From Bog-473 sp963730395 (GTDB lineage: Bacteria; Actinomycetota; Acidimicrobiia; Acidimicrobiales; RAAP-2), in assembly GCA_963730395.1 (NCBI GenBank), contig CAVSSK010000031.1, positions 49,141 through 113,140 of the forward strand: 64,000 bases of DNA, in the 5' to 3' direction. The position numbers and the translations under genes were made by a program. How positions within the stretch are numbered: the first letter of the stretch is position 1; the number at the start of each line of letters is the position of its first letter. Below, piece after piece: positions 24,188 to 32,449 of the stretch. Below the pieces are notes generated by a model. The model ran no database searches and was not told where the DNA came from. It was given only the letters and a program-made list of their open reading frames with translations.

Positions 24188-24675
24188 GATTGAATTGGGT
24201 GTTGCCCAAAAGACATCCAAGCCCCGCCAATTTGGCGATCTGGATGCCGGTCCTCCCGTGATTCTGGCGAGCAATTCCGGTCCCCCATAGAGCCGTTCGA
24301 ACCCTGCATCGCACAACGTCCTCACAACAAGCGTCCCGGAGCGAATGAAGGGGGCGACCCTGGCCGGGCTACGGCCCAGTGTGCATCACGCCCCCGTCTC
24401 TCCGGCAAGGTGTGCTCCTGCGGTTCTCCCTGGCCATCGGTGGGCACGCCTCCGGGCACACCCTGCAGCGCGCCCGCGGCGCGTCGGACGGGATGAGGTC
24501 AGCTGTGTTGGACCCTGAGCTCCGATAGACCCCTGCGTACCCGAACCCCGCCGAGCGGGCGTCCGGACTCGTGATGGCTGGGCCTCCGCCGAGCTCGGGG
24601 CCACAAGAGGCACGAACAGTTCCGTCGCCGCCGCTCGTTCTCACCGAGCCCAGAAGACGGCTCCCCCGCCTCCCA
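24188..24675. other. 488-bp gap between family copy 2 and the OLD nuclease
   Basis: Contains the coding-like remnant upstream of copy 2 (24188-24325, including a block at 24259-24320 shared with 17291-17352). Past that I see only short GC-rich frames with no recognisable product, and no clear terminator. Confidence 0.4.
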
Positions 24676-26733
24676 TCATCCGAGCGCCTGATTGATCGCC
24701 TGTAGAAGGGTGGCCCATTGCAATCGCTCGTAGTCGGTGAGGTCAGTGGCGGCGTGGATCCGGCTCCAACGAAGGAACCCCTTCGCAAGGCGGTACTTCG
24801 AGAAATCAGTTCCTACCTCCGCAGCGAAGATGCTCGCGATTGCTCGCATCGGTTGGCTCGAAGCCGCCTCCGACACGTCCCAGCCACATTCTGACTTCCC
24901 AACCTCCACCAGCGTCTCCCTCAGGAGGTCCTCGATTTCCGGCTCAGCCACAGGGCCGGCGTATGCATCCTTGGTACGGAGAATCCCCTTCTGGCCCAGC
25001 ATCCGTACGAGGATCTCCTGGTTGGCCGCGTTGTCGCCTGCAGCGTCCGAATCGAGAAGCGCTGCGACCTTGAGGTGGTGAGCGTGGAGGATTGTGGCGA
25101 AGTACACGACCTTGCCGGCGCTGCTCGCTGGAAACAGTGCGATCTCGGGGTTCAGTTCAGTCAGTCCGGCGTCGCGGAACAACTCGGCCACCGCCTCCAC
25201 ATACCAGTAGTCGGTCAGGCCCTCCAGGACCAGATTGCGCTGCTGAGCGAAGAGACTCTGGGCGATGTCGTAGCCGAGCGCCTCTTGCAAAGGCAGGAGG
25301 GACGCGGGGTCATCTGCGATGACATCCGAATGCACAACCGTTCCGACGGTCCGGTCGACCATCTCGACCACTCGGACAATGTCGAGTTCATCGGGTCCGA
25401 CGAGGAAGGGGGAGTGCGTCGTGAACAGCAGTTGATTGCTTTCGGCAAGCTTCGACAGAGTCCGGCGAAATTCCCGCTGTTTAAGGCCATGAAGGCTGAG
25501 CCCAGGCTCGTCAAGCAACAGAATGGCATTCACGTGGGTCCCCGCCGCTTGGGCGAAGAACACAATGAAGAATGAAACCAGCCACTGGAACCCCTCAGAC
25601 CTTTGGTCGAGTTCCACGTTCACGCCAAGAGAATCCTCCACCACGACCTTGAGGTATTGCTGATCGGCAACGATGCGTACCGTGTAGTCGGAATTGGACG
25701 CTGCCCCACTCGCCGCCTCGACATCTGAGGGTTGCCAGACCTCGCTGACCCTGTCGGTCAACTCGATCGATGCCGCGTTCAGCCGATACGAGCGGTCGTC
25801 AAGTTGGTCCTTGAGGCGCTGTAATCCCTCCACGTCGTTGGCCCCTGGCTCGGGCACGTTCCCCAGATCCGACAACTGGCGGGCTGAAAACCCCAGAAGC
25901 TGAAGCAAGCATGCATTGCCGAAGTTGTAGGAGTCCGCTGGGTCGATAGCACCGGCCTCCAGCGTGTCGGCGAAGTGCCTCAAATGTATGGACGGCTTGA
26001 CCCGGGTGTAGGTGGAGTAATACACCATGGTGGGTTGCCGATCGCTGAGTAACTCCAGCACCTCTTCTCGGGCTACCACCAGGGCCACGAGGTCTCGGAG
26101 CGCCGCCAATCGCTGGGACTCTGCCTCGTCCGTTCCGTCAACGTGAACTGCCGTGGCATCAAGCCATTCCTCGAGATCGGTTGCCTGTGCGACAGAAACG
26201 AACGACCGATCCGACACACCGCCAAGAATGGCGTTGAGCGATTCACTCGGTTTAGGAGGAGCAGCTCCCTTCGCTGGTACGGCTACCCGTTGATCCGCAT
26301 GCGCGGCCAGACGCCGAAACTCATCCTTGTACCGTCCGACCGTCGGTCGTTCCGGCTCATTGCGCAAATTGTGATGAGACTGATTGTCGAGAGTCTTCGA
26401 ACACCAATACTCACAACTCTCGAAGTGTGGAGAGATCTCGCTCACAGCCGCCCGATCTGCCACATCGAGCTCGTACTCGGCTTCCACCACGACGACTTCC
26501 TTGGGGTCCACGGTGCCCCGTTGGATTTGCTGGAGCTCAGACCTTGGAAAGTCACGCAACGGCACCAGCGGTTTGACGAGAGGACCAGGTCGAAGGTGCT
26601 CCAGTGCCCGCATGAGCGCTGTCTTCCCCGCTTCGTTGGCGCCGACCAGTATCGTCTTGCCCGGTTCGACCTCGAACCAGCCGGTGTCCTTGATGCTCCT
26701 ATAGTTCTGAACTCTCGCCCTGGCGAGCCTCAT
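24676..26733 (-). CDS. OLD-family nuclease (AAA ATPase + TOPRIM)
   Basis: A 685-aa protein. The N-terminal SMC/ABC-like ATPase shows RARVQNYRSIKDTGWFEVEPG and Walker A GANEAGKT (31-38). The ABC-signature-like RSEGFQWLVSFFIVFF and Walker B ILLLDEPGLSLHGLKQ follow, then TTHSPFLVGPDEL. The C-terminal TOPRIM domain shows LVLEGLTDYWYVEAV (catalytic Glu) and AALLDSDAAGDNA (Asp motif). This is the architecture of OLD nucleases and of GajA of the Gabija anti-phage system. No UvrD-like GajB helicase is adjacent, so it is best called class 1 OLD. Start ATG 26733 has GGGAG 5 nt upstream; a GTG at 26748 is possible. Copies 2 and 3 of the 120-aa family bracket it on the same strand. Confidence 0.88.
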   Translation of the reverse strand: MRLARARVQNYRSIKDTGWFEVEPGKTILVGANEAGKTALMRALEHLRPGPLVKPLVPLRDFPRSELQQIQRGTVDPKEVVVVEAEYELDVADRAAVSEISPHFESCEYWCSKTLDNQSHHNLRNEPERPTVGRYKDEFRRLAAHADQRVAVPAKGAAPPKPSESLNAILGGVSDRSFVSVAQATDLEEWLDATAVHVDGTDEAESQRLAALRDLVALVVAREEVLELLSDRQPTMVYYSTYTRVKPSIHLRHFADTLEAGAIDPADSYNFGNACLLQLLGFSARQLSDLGNVPEPGANDVEGLQRLKDQLDDRSYRLNAASIELTDRVSEVWQPSDVEAASGAASNSDYTVRIVADQQYLKVVVEDSLGVNVELDQRSEGFQWLVSFFIVFFAQAAGTHVNAILLLDEPGLSLHGLKQREFRRTLSKLAESNQLLFTTHSPFLVGPDELDIVRVVEMVDRTVGTVVHSDVIADDPASLLPLQEALGYDIAQSLFAQQRNLVLEGLTDYWYVEAVAELFRDAGLTELNPEIALFPASSAGKVVYFATILHAHHLKVAALLDSDAAGDNAANQEILVRMLGQKGILRTKDAYAGPVAEPEIEDLLRETLVEVGKSECGWDVSEAASSQPMRAIASIFAAEVGTDFSKYRLAKGFLRWSRIHAATDLTDYERLQWATLLQAINQALG

Positions 26734-27024
26734 CACATCTCCCGACACTTTGTTCGCAGTTCGATGAGGCTATCCGGTCGGCTTCAAGGCTATTTCCAGC
26801 CCTGCGCACAACTTCCGCCGGCGCACCTCGGTTCATGGCATCTCACCATGGACCGTCCGATCCGTGCCGTCCGTGGTCTGGGCAAGTGTTGTCCAGACGT
26901 TGTCACGATTTCAATCCGGTGATCCGTCGCCGGATCTGAGTTCTCTCTCATCAGCACGTCACCGTCGCCGGGCCTGATCCTGCACCGGTCCACCATCACA
27001 GGCCGGTGGAGCCGAGCCGGTGAC
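26734..27024. other. Upstream region of OLD gene
   Basis: No gene seen. It contains a weak relative (~26887-26905) of repeats A and B, sharing GTTGTCCAGACGTTGT with repeat A. No convincing promoter could be picked. Confidence 0.35.
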
Positions 27025-27234
27025 CTAACGAGGCCAGCTGGCGCTGGACCAGTGGCCGGCGTGGTTTTCCTGCAACATCTCGGCCGTCAGCCGGGAATCC
27101 AGAGGCATTCCGATCCCAATCGGCAGTTCCTCGTGCCCGTACTGCCTCGCCCGTGCGTCCCGTTGACACTCTGGGCAATCGAGCATCCAACACTCGCCAT
27201 GCCGTCTAATCGTGGGGTGGTGAAACTCGCGCAT
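27025..27234 (-). CDS. Small Cys-containing protein (69 aa)
   Basis: Start ATG 27234 (MREFHHPTIRRHGECWMLDC) has GGGAGG 9 nt upstream. The frame extends another 31 codons but without an SD site. The protein carries three Cys in GECWMLDCPECQRD, which could bind zinc with nearby His, then GHEELPIGIGMPLDSRLTAEMLQENHAGHW. It lies between the OLD gene and family copy 3 on the same strand. I do not recognise the family. The ordered, non-repetitive composition argues for a real gene. Confidence 0.5.
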   Translation of the reverse strand: MREFHHPTIRRHGECWMLDCPECQRDARARQYGHEELPIGIGMPLDSRLTAEMLQENHAGHWSSASWPR

Positions 27235-27586
27235 TCGGACCGACCTCCCTGCTGCGACTGCCGTTTCAAGTGGGGAAACATAGATGAATCTCTCACAGGT
27301 TGTCCACAGGTGAGGCTGAAGTTTCATTTCAGGCTTGGATCCATGCGGTCATGGCACTGACCCAATCGAGCGGGCGGTCTGATGGCGGTGTTCAGGCGGT
27401 CGTCGGGTCGGTGCCTCGAACGGTCCAGTCCAGGCAGCGACACGCCACTCACGGTCGCGGGAGCCGGAGCGGCTTGGGTCAGCGGACGGGACGAGCAGGG
27501 TCGCAGTCGTTGCGGGAGCCTGCCCGCAACACGCCGCCGAGCCTGCCGAGCAGCGCGCGAGGGCGAAGTTTCTAGAGCGTCCTTCG

Positions 27587-27949
27587 CTAGCACGCTCCGA
27601 GCGCCTGAGAGTGGAGATCGAACGTCGCCAGGAGATCGCCCAGGCGCCCGAACGCCGCTTCGATATTGCCCGAGGGATGGGTCAGGGCCCGCTGCGCGGT
27701 GAGCGCGACCGCAGCGCATGTGTTCAACATGAGAGTGACGCAACCGCCCAGCTCCGCATCAGGACAGGGATGTCCCACCACCCACGCCGTCGCCTCTCTC
27801 GTGGCGGTCTCGAGCTCGTCGGCAGCCGCCAACATGGTGACTCGGTTCACGCTCATCGATGCTGAGAAGCGGGTCTTGGCGTTCGCCACTCGTCGCAGGG
27901 TGGCTGCCGCCCTCATGAGCCAGTTCTGTGTGATCGGTTCTCTTTCCAT
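27587..27949 (-). CDS. Unrecognised ~120-aa protein, family copy 3 of 3
   Basis: A 120-aa paralogue of copies 1 and 2. Start ATG 27949 (MEREPITQNWLMRAAATLRR) matches the start of copy 1 (NW/HWL-x-RA). Core blocks are MLAAADELETATREATAW, HPCPDAELGGCVTLMLNTCAAV, ALTAQRALTHPSGN and FGRLGDLLATFDLHSQAL. The C-terminus ends GAC instead of D-x-W. A longer frame (to 28012) has no homologous counterpart in the other copies. It is nearest to copy 1 in the central Cys-Pro-Asp region. The gene is 350 bp upstream of the small Cys protein, in the same direction. Confidence 0.7.
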   Translation of the reverse strand: MEREPITQNWLMRAAATLRRVANAKTRFSASMSVNRVTMLAAADELETATREATAWVVGHPCPDAELGGCVTLMLNTCAAVALTAQRALTHPSGNIEAAFGRLGDLLATFDLHSQALGAC

Positions 27950-28543
27950 GGTGGTCACGATGGTCACCGGGTTAGGAATGTGTTCTGGATCTCCAAAGGG
28001 TGCGACGGCCACTCTGGACCCAGCACCGGACCGTGTGCGAATCGCGCCATGCGCCCGTCACGGTGTCGCCACAATTCGGTCACACAGTCGCCCGGTCGGT
28101 CACGTACGAACCGACAGAGCAGTCCAGCGTTCACGGCTCGCTTCGGCTGGGAGTTCAATTCGCGGGAAGACCTTCTAGATGAAATCGGTTCGTAACTCTC
28201 CGCACAGCCGCGGCTCAGGCAACCCGTTTAGGGTCTCACCCAAGCGAGACGGCCGGCGCCCTTCCCCCCAATTCCCCCGGGGCGCCGGCCGAATCGCGCC
28301 TTCGCACAGCGTCGGGAACCGGTGCTCGCCGGCACACCGACGACTTGGCTCGCCGTCTGCTATTGACGCTTCGAAGATCCGGCCCATCACCCTGGACGCC
28401 AAACCTTGTCGGGATGGAAGCACGCGTGCTCGGCGGCGGGGAGGTCCCCGGGAAGCTTGGTGAGTCAGGTTCCCCACGGCACACTGACGTGCCATCCTCG
28501 GACGACCCGCCTGACGATGAAGTGCCGTCAGCGCCCCCGTAGG
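27950..28543. other. 594-bp gap with GC-rich hairpin
   Basis: No convincing gene. An 11-bp stem GGCCGGCGCCC (28251-28261) pairs with 28280-28290 around an 18-nt C-rich loop, about 255 bp downstream of the PhyH gene. The hairpin could end its transcript, although no T-run follows. Confidence 0.4.
28251..28290. terminator. Hairpin, possible terminator
   Basis: Perfect 11-bp GC-only stem with an 18-nt loop. No U-tract is present on either strand, so a factor-independent role is uncertain. Confidence 0.35.
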
Positions 28544-29383
28544 TCAGCCGTCGTAGAACCCCAGGGGGTGGAGCCCGACGAGCGTCCTTTCTCGGCGTGA
28601 CCGGGCGCGGGCGACCGCGTCCTCGGATAGCTGGTTCACCTCGGACGTCGGCCGGATTCGCTGGGCAAGATCGCGGCGCCCGTAGTGGCACTGGATAAAC
28701 ATCCGGCCGGGATCCCCGGTTCGAGGGGGCAAACGTCTGTGCCAAACGTCCGAGACGAAGAGGGCAACGTCACCCGCCCGAGCCACGATCGGCATAGCGC
28801 TGCGGCCCTCCCACTGCAGATGGTCGTCGGCGAGCCGCTCCATGGGAGGGGCTTGTCCGGACATGTGGCTTCCCGGGATCAGCCCTGTCGGTCCAGCCTC
28901 AATCGGGCAATCCCACAGGTAGATGTGAGCCGCGATAGCGAAAACCGGATACGGGATCCTCGGATCCCAAGGAACGCTCGGGTCACGGGGGACGTGTGGT
29001 CCGCTGTCGATGTGCCAGAAGCGGCCGAGATGCTGGTTGTCGCCAGATGCTTGTCGCCACGCCGTGTTGGCGATCACGTGGCAGTCCTCTCCCAAGAGGG
29101 GCTCCACGACCTCGAGGATCCGGAGGTTGCCGATTGCCCACTGGACGAGGCTGCTCCGATTGAGCATCTCGTGCCGAAATGAAGCGGATTGTGCGGGCGG
29201 ATCCCCTCGCTCGTCTGGCGGATATTCCTCGAAAACCCGTTCGACATCGGTGCGGAGCGCTGCGAGCTCTTCTCCCTCGAAGATGGCATCGAGAACGGCG
29301 TATCCATCTGACTGCAGGCCCTCCACCGCAGGGGGTGCGGTGCCCGGGCGGAGCGAGAGATATCCAGAAGATCGAGTGAGCAT
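28544..29383 (-). CDS. Phytanoyl-CoA dioxygenase (PhyH) family protein
   Basis: A 279-aa Fe(II)/2-oxoglutarate-dependent oxygenase-like protein. The opening GLQSDGYAVLDAIFEGEELAAL is the standard PhyH N-terminus. Iron ligands are probably His and Asp in RFWHIDSGPH and the distal His in SDVWHRRLPPRTG; the Arg near the end (RMFIQCHYGRR) would bind 2-oxoglutarate. GPTGLIPGSHMSGQ is a typical family segment. Start ATG 29383 (MLTRSSGYLSLRPG) is chosen because upstream residues are Pro/Arg-rich without homology; no strong SD is seen. The substrate is unknown. It stands alone, with no obvious operon partner. Confidence 0.82.
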   Translation of the reverse strand: MLTRSSGYLSLRPGTAPPAVEGLQSDGYAVLDAIFEGEELAALRTDVERVFEEYPPDERGDPPAQSASFRHEMLNRSSLVQWAIGNLRILEVVEPLLGEDCHVIANTAWRQASGDNQHLGRFWHIDSGPHVPRDPSVPWDPRIPYPVFAIAAHIYLWDCPIEAGPTGLIPGSHMSGQAPPMERLADDHLQWEGRSAMPIVARAGDVALFVSDVWHRRLPPRTGDPGRMFIQCHYGRRDLAQRIRPTSEVNQLSEDAVARARSRRERTLVGLHPLGFYDG

Positions 29384-30036
29384 GCACCGATTCTGCCGCC
29401 AAGGGGCAACGGCGTCTCTCAGCTCAGCCCGCCGTTGCAGCAGTCCTCGAGCCGGGCACGGCGGCTGGCAGTACCCCGACGAAGGCCCGACCACCGGTCG
29501 CAGGCATTTCTCCAGTTCACCACTGGTCCGGAAGGGCCAGATTGCGCTTGCCCCGGCCGGCGAACATTTCGGCCCCTGGAGCTGGGACGAGAGGTCGGCC
29601 GGGGGTCGGTTGGTGACCCCAGTTGCATGACACCCCTCGGCAGGGCGCCTTCAGCCTGGAAGGGACTATCTTCGTCCGTCGTGCGGAAGAAGCCCGCATC
29701 CTGCCCCACACGGCCGCCGGCGAGGCCCTATTGGCCAATGGAACGGCCGAGAGCGTCGACGCCACGAAGACGATGGATCGCGGGAAAGGTGATGTGCAGC
29801 TCTTGCCGACCAATCGCTCGCCCTTGCCCTGGATTGACGGCGAGCCCGCATCGTGTGGGCGTGCTTCAAATCTCGATGACGGCCCATTCCCAAGCGGTTG
29901 CATCGTGATGCCGCGTCTACGCCTTTTGAAGATGGCGTCGGGCCCGGTTGGAACACTTCGACTTCTACATCAGCCCGCGCTTGGACGGCACTGTGGAGGC
30001 ATCCAATGGGGGCACGCTCCACGGCGAAGAGGAAAC
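29384..30036. other. 653-bp stretch with possible gene remnants
   Basis: Several overlapping frames but no intact gene. The end reads LEHFDFYISPRLDGTVEASN in frame (stop at 30038-30040) right after an in-frame TGA at 29927, which looks like the decayed C-terminus of a lost gene overlapping the next start. Confidence 0.35.
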
Positions 30037-30628
30037 GTGAGAGTTACTCCCTACTACCGAGACGGGGTCTGGCAGCCTCGTGTGGTACTCGTCGTCGCGG
30101 CGCTTGCGGTTACCGGCGTGCTGGTGTGGGCTTTCGCTGCGTCGGACACTGTGCCGCCGACGCTTTCTGTCCAGCGTGCGAAGGTCACCAGGATGGTGCC
30201 CACCACGGTGACGAGTAGTACTACGACCACAGCGAAGGTAGTTGCCACGATAACCACGACCCAGCCCCCGTTGGGCCGTAATGCATCATCTCGTACGCGG
30301 ATCCCATCGTTGCCGAGCAGCGCACTCCTGGCCACGCTGAGCAGACCGCCGGTGGCTACGTCACCATCAAGCGCACCACCACCGCTCGCCACGATCCTGA
30401 GTACGACGACAACGACTCGACCGCCAGCGACGACGACGACGCACCACGCATCCAACGACGACGTCCGCGCCTCCCACCACAACAACGAGTACAACCGCAC
30501 CGGCTACGACGACGACGGTTCCTCGAACGACGACCACGACAACCGTGCCCAGGACAACGACGACCATCCCGGTTACGACGACCACGGCCACCACCACGAC
30601 CACCGTCCCGACCACCACCACGACGTGA
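30037..30628 (+). pseudogene. Membrane-anchored Thr/Pro-rich protein, frameshifted
   Basis: GTG 30037 follows an AAGAGGA Shine-Dalgarno. The protein begins VRVTPYYRDGVWQPR, then a single transmembrane helix (VVLVVAALAVTGVLVWAFA) and a Thr/Ser/Pro-rich outer region (VTSSTTTTAKVVATITTTQ, STTTTTRPPATTTT). Near 30440-30460 the Thr-rich reading continues in the +1 frame as PTTTSAPPTTTST and on to VPTTTTT, then TGA 30626-30628. A one-base shift therefore separates the two halves. In the un-shifted frame the sequence turns into Asp/His repeats and reads through to 30993. It is likely a cell-wall stalk-type protein of ~197 aa when intact. It may be a real mutation or a consensus error. Confidence 0.55.
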
Positions 30629-30871
30629 ACGTGGATCCGAGGTGGTATCTCGGAGCGGCCCCCAAAACCCTGAATGGGCCGGCCGGACTCACTCGGAGCA
30701 AGCCTGCACGGGGCTGTCCCCGAGGTGCGGAGGAGTCCCAACCTCCCGAACGAGGGGATTCGTCTGACCCGGATTCTCTGAGGCTCGAGGTTGTGTGCCT
30801 TGCCTGCCCACTCGGGATGACCGACGTCCTCGACAGGAACTTCGCTCGCAGATGTGCGATTGTTCACTCCG
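30629..30871. other. Short gap before DUF7002-like gene
   Basis: 243 bp with no recognisable gene or motif. Confidence 0.3.
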
Positions 30872-31501
30872 ATGACGCCAGAGCAGTTTCTCAATCGTTG
30901 CAAGGTGGTCTGTCACGTCGGTCCCGTTGGCGTCTGGGAGCGGATCACCAGGCACGGGTTCCGAACGGCCGAGCAGTTGATCTTGGAGGCTGATCTGAGT
31001 GAGGAGGAGCGCCAAGGGCTGCTGTCGACACCTCGGCGAGAGTCCGTTCACCTGCAAGTGCGCGGTGAAGATGTGATCCTGAGGGACCAGGGCCCATTGT
31101 TCGCCCGCAAGGATCTGAGATCCATCCTCGACAACGGACCAGACGGCAGTGAATGGATTCACCTCTTGAATCAGCGCGTTTACTTCTTCACGGATCAGAC
31201 GTCCATGCAGAAGTTTATGGACAAGTACGTCCAGCTCGACGGGGCTCAGGACGTGATCTGGCTTTCACCGCTGAAGATCCTCGAGGCAGCAGATATGCGC
31301 CTCGAGCTTACGAGCCAAAACACCGGCGCTGTCGCCCGTCGAAGCGGTCCACTGAAGACGGCGGACACTTTTGCGCCACTCTGGAGATTCACTGATCGAA
31401 AGCCGACTGAAGCGACGATCGTTGACGGAATCGACGACCTCTCACCAGTGTTTCGCGCTGAGCGATGCTTTCGGGATGGTCGTCGGCTGCCTCTGATTTA
31501 G
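30872..31501 (+). CDS. DUF7002-like protein
   Basis: A 209-aa protein (MTPEQFLNRCKVVCHVGPVG, then WERITRHGFRTAEQLI, REDQ-like RDQGPLFARKDLRSIL, WIHLLNQRVYFFTDQTSMQKFM, and a late VIWLSPLKILEA). The pattern (an early H plus I-x-x-x-G-F-x-T-A-x-x-L, a mid RDQ, then LN-RV-F) fits the DUF7002 family as I know it; proteins of this shape recall ADP-ribosyltransferase-like folds, but that is inference. A GTG at 30854 would add six residues. No immunity-like neighbour is evident. The GC content looks a little lower than in flanking genes. Confidence 0.65.
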   Translation: MTPEQFLNRCKVVCHVGPVGVWERITRHGFRTAEQLILEADLSEEERQGLLSTPRRESVHLQVRGEDVILRDQGPLFARKDLRSILDNGPDGSEWIHLLNQRVYFFTDQTSMQKFMDKYVQLDGAQDVIWLSPLKILEAADMRLELTSQNTGAVARRSGPLKTADTFAPLWRFTDRKPTEATIVDGIDDLSPVFRAERCFRDGRRLPLI

Positions 31502-32449
31502 TGGCATTGCAATGGCATCGACCATTGTTCGTTCGTTGCGACGCGCCGCGCGCCGACACAGCGGCATTCTCCCAGTAGAACCGAAGGTCACCTTTCGCCA
31601 CTCTTGGGCTGAATCGTTACTTTCGGCAGTAGCCACCACTTGGCGACTCCCTTACATTGCGAGTTACACCGGCGCGTGAGATCGGGCGACTCCCGTCTCA
31701 CTCATTGGAGTTGGCGAACGAATCAACTGGCGGTTGTTGGCGGATCGCACGTGGCGAACGCGCGCCGCTCCCAATGCGACGAGTCCAGGGGAACCCGCCG
31801 CACGCCCAGGCGGCACGGGGTGCGGACTGCGCCGGCACATGCCTACACCGGCCCAAGAGGCACCGTCGACAGCTGAGTCGTGCCTCGCGCGTCCAAAGTC
31901 GGTAACCGATTTCTCGGGTCGTACCCGAATGTCAGCCAAAGTTCCTTACTCACACGATAGATAACTCTGCCACTGGGAATGAACCGACCGTTATCGGAGT
32001 CCGGCATCGGAACACAAGTCGACACAGTTCCCACGGTGACGAAGAGCTCGGCCTCCATGACCACTGTGCCAGTTATGGAGTCGGGCGGACCACTATCGAA
32101 AATGGGCCGAAGCTGGTATCGAGCCACGGACCGGTATGAGAACTCGCTATCGCACCATCGCCTTTCGACGACGTTTGCAAAGCGTGATTCGGATCAGAAG
32201 GTTCCTAACACGCGGTGTGGGAGGGAGGACTTCAGCCGAGAGCACACCAGCACCGGACACTGCCTGAGCGCCCCTCCCCCACTCTGGCCGTCTTTGGTGT
32301 AACGAAGTCAGTGGCACCAAGGAAGAGCACCCGGCGCCGAGAGTTTCAGCTTCGTCGTGGTGTGATCGATCGTCTGCTCGTCACTGCCTGGCTAGCCAAG
32401 GTACTGCCTCCGTTCGTGAGCTCTATGCGAGCCCGTTAGGGTCAAGCGC
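31502..32449. other. 948-bp gene-poor stretch
   Basis: Only short frames occur on both strands. The best is 31843-32127 on the minus strand (94 aa, with DSGPPDSITGTVVMEAELFV and YRVSKELWLTFGYDPRN). It has no SD site and no recognisable family, so I do not call it. No repeats, RNA gene or transposase tail was seen. Confidence 0.4.

Noticed and set aside
24676..26733. Gabija system (GajA)
   Set aside because: No UvrD-like GajB helicase gene is adjacent on either side, so only the OLD-family assignment is kept.
31843..32127. 94-aa minus-strand frame
   Set aside because: Natural-looking composition but no ribosome site, homology cue or neighbour support.
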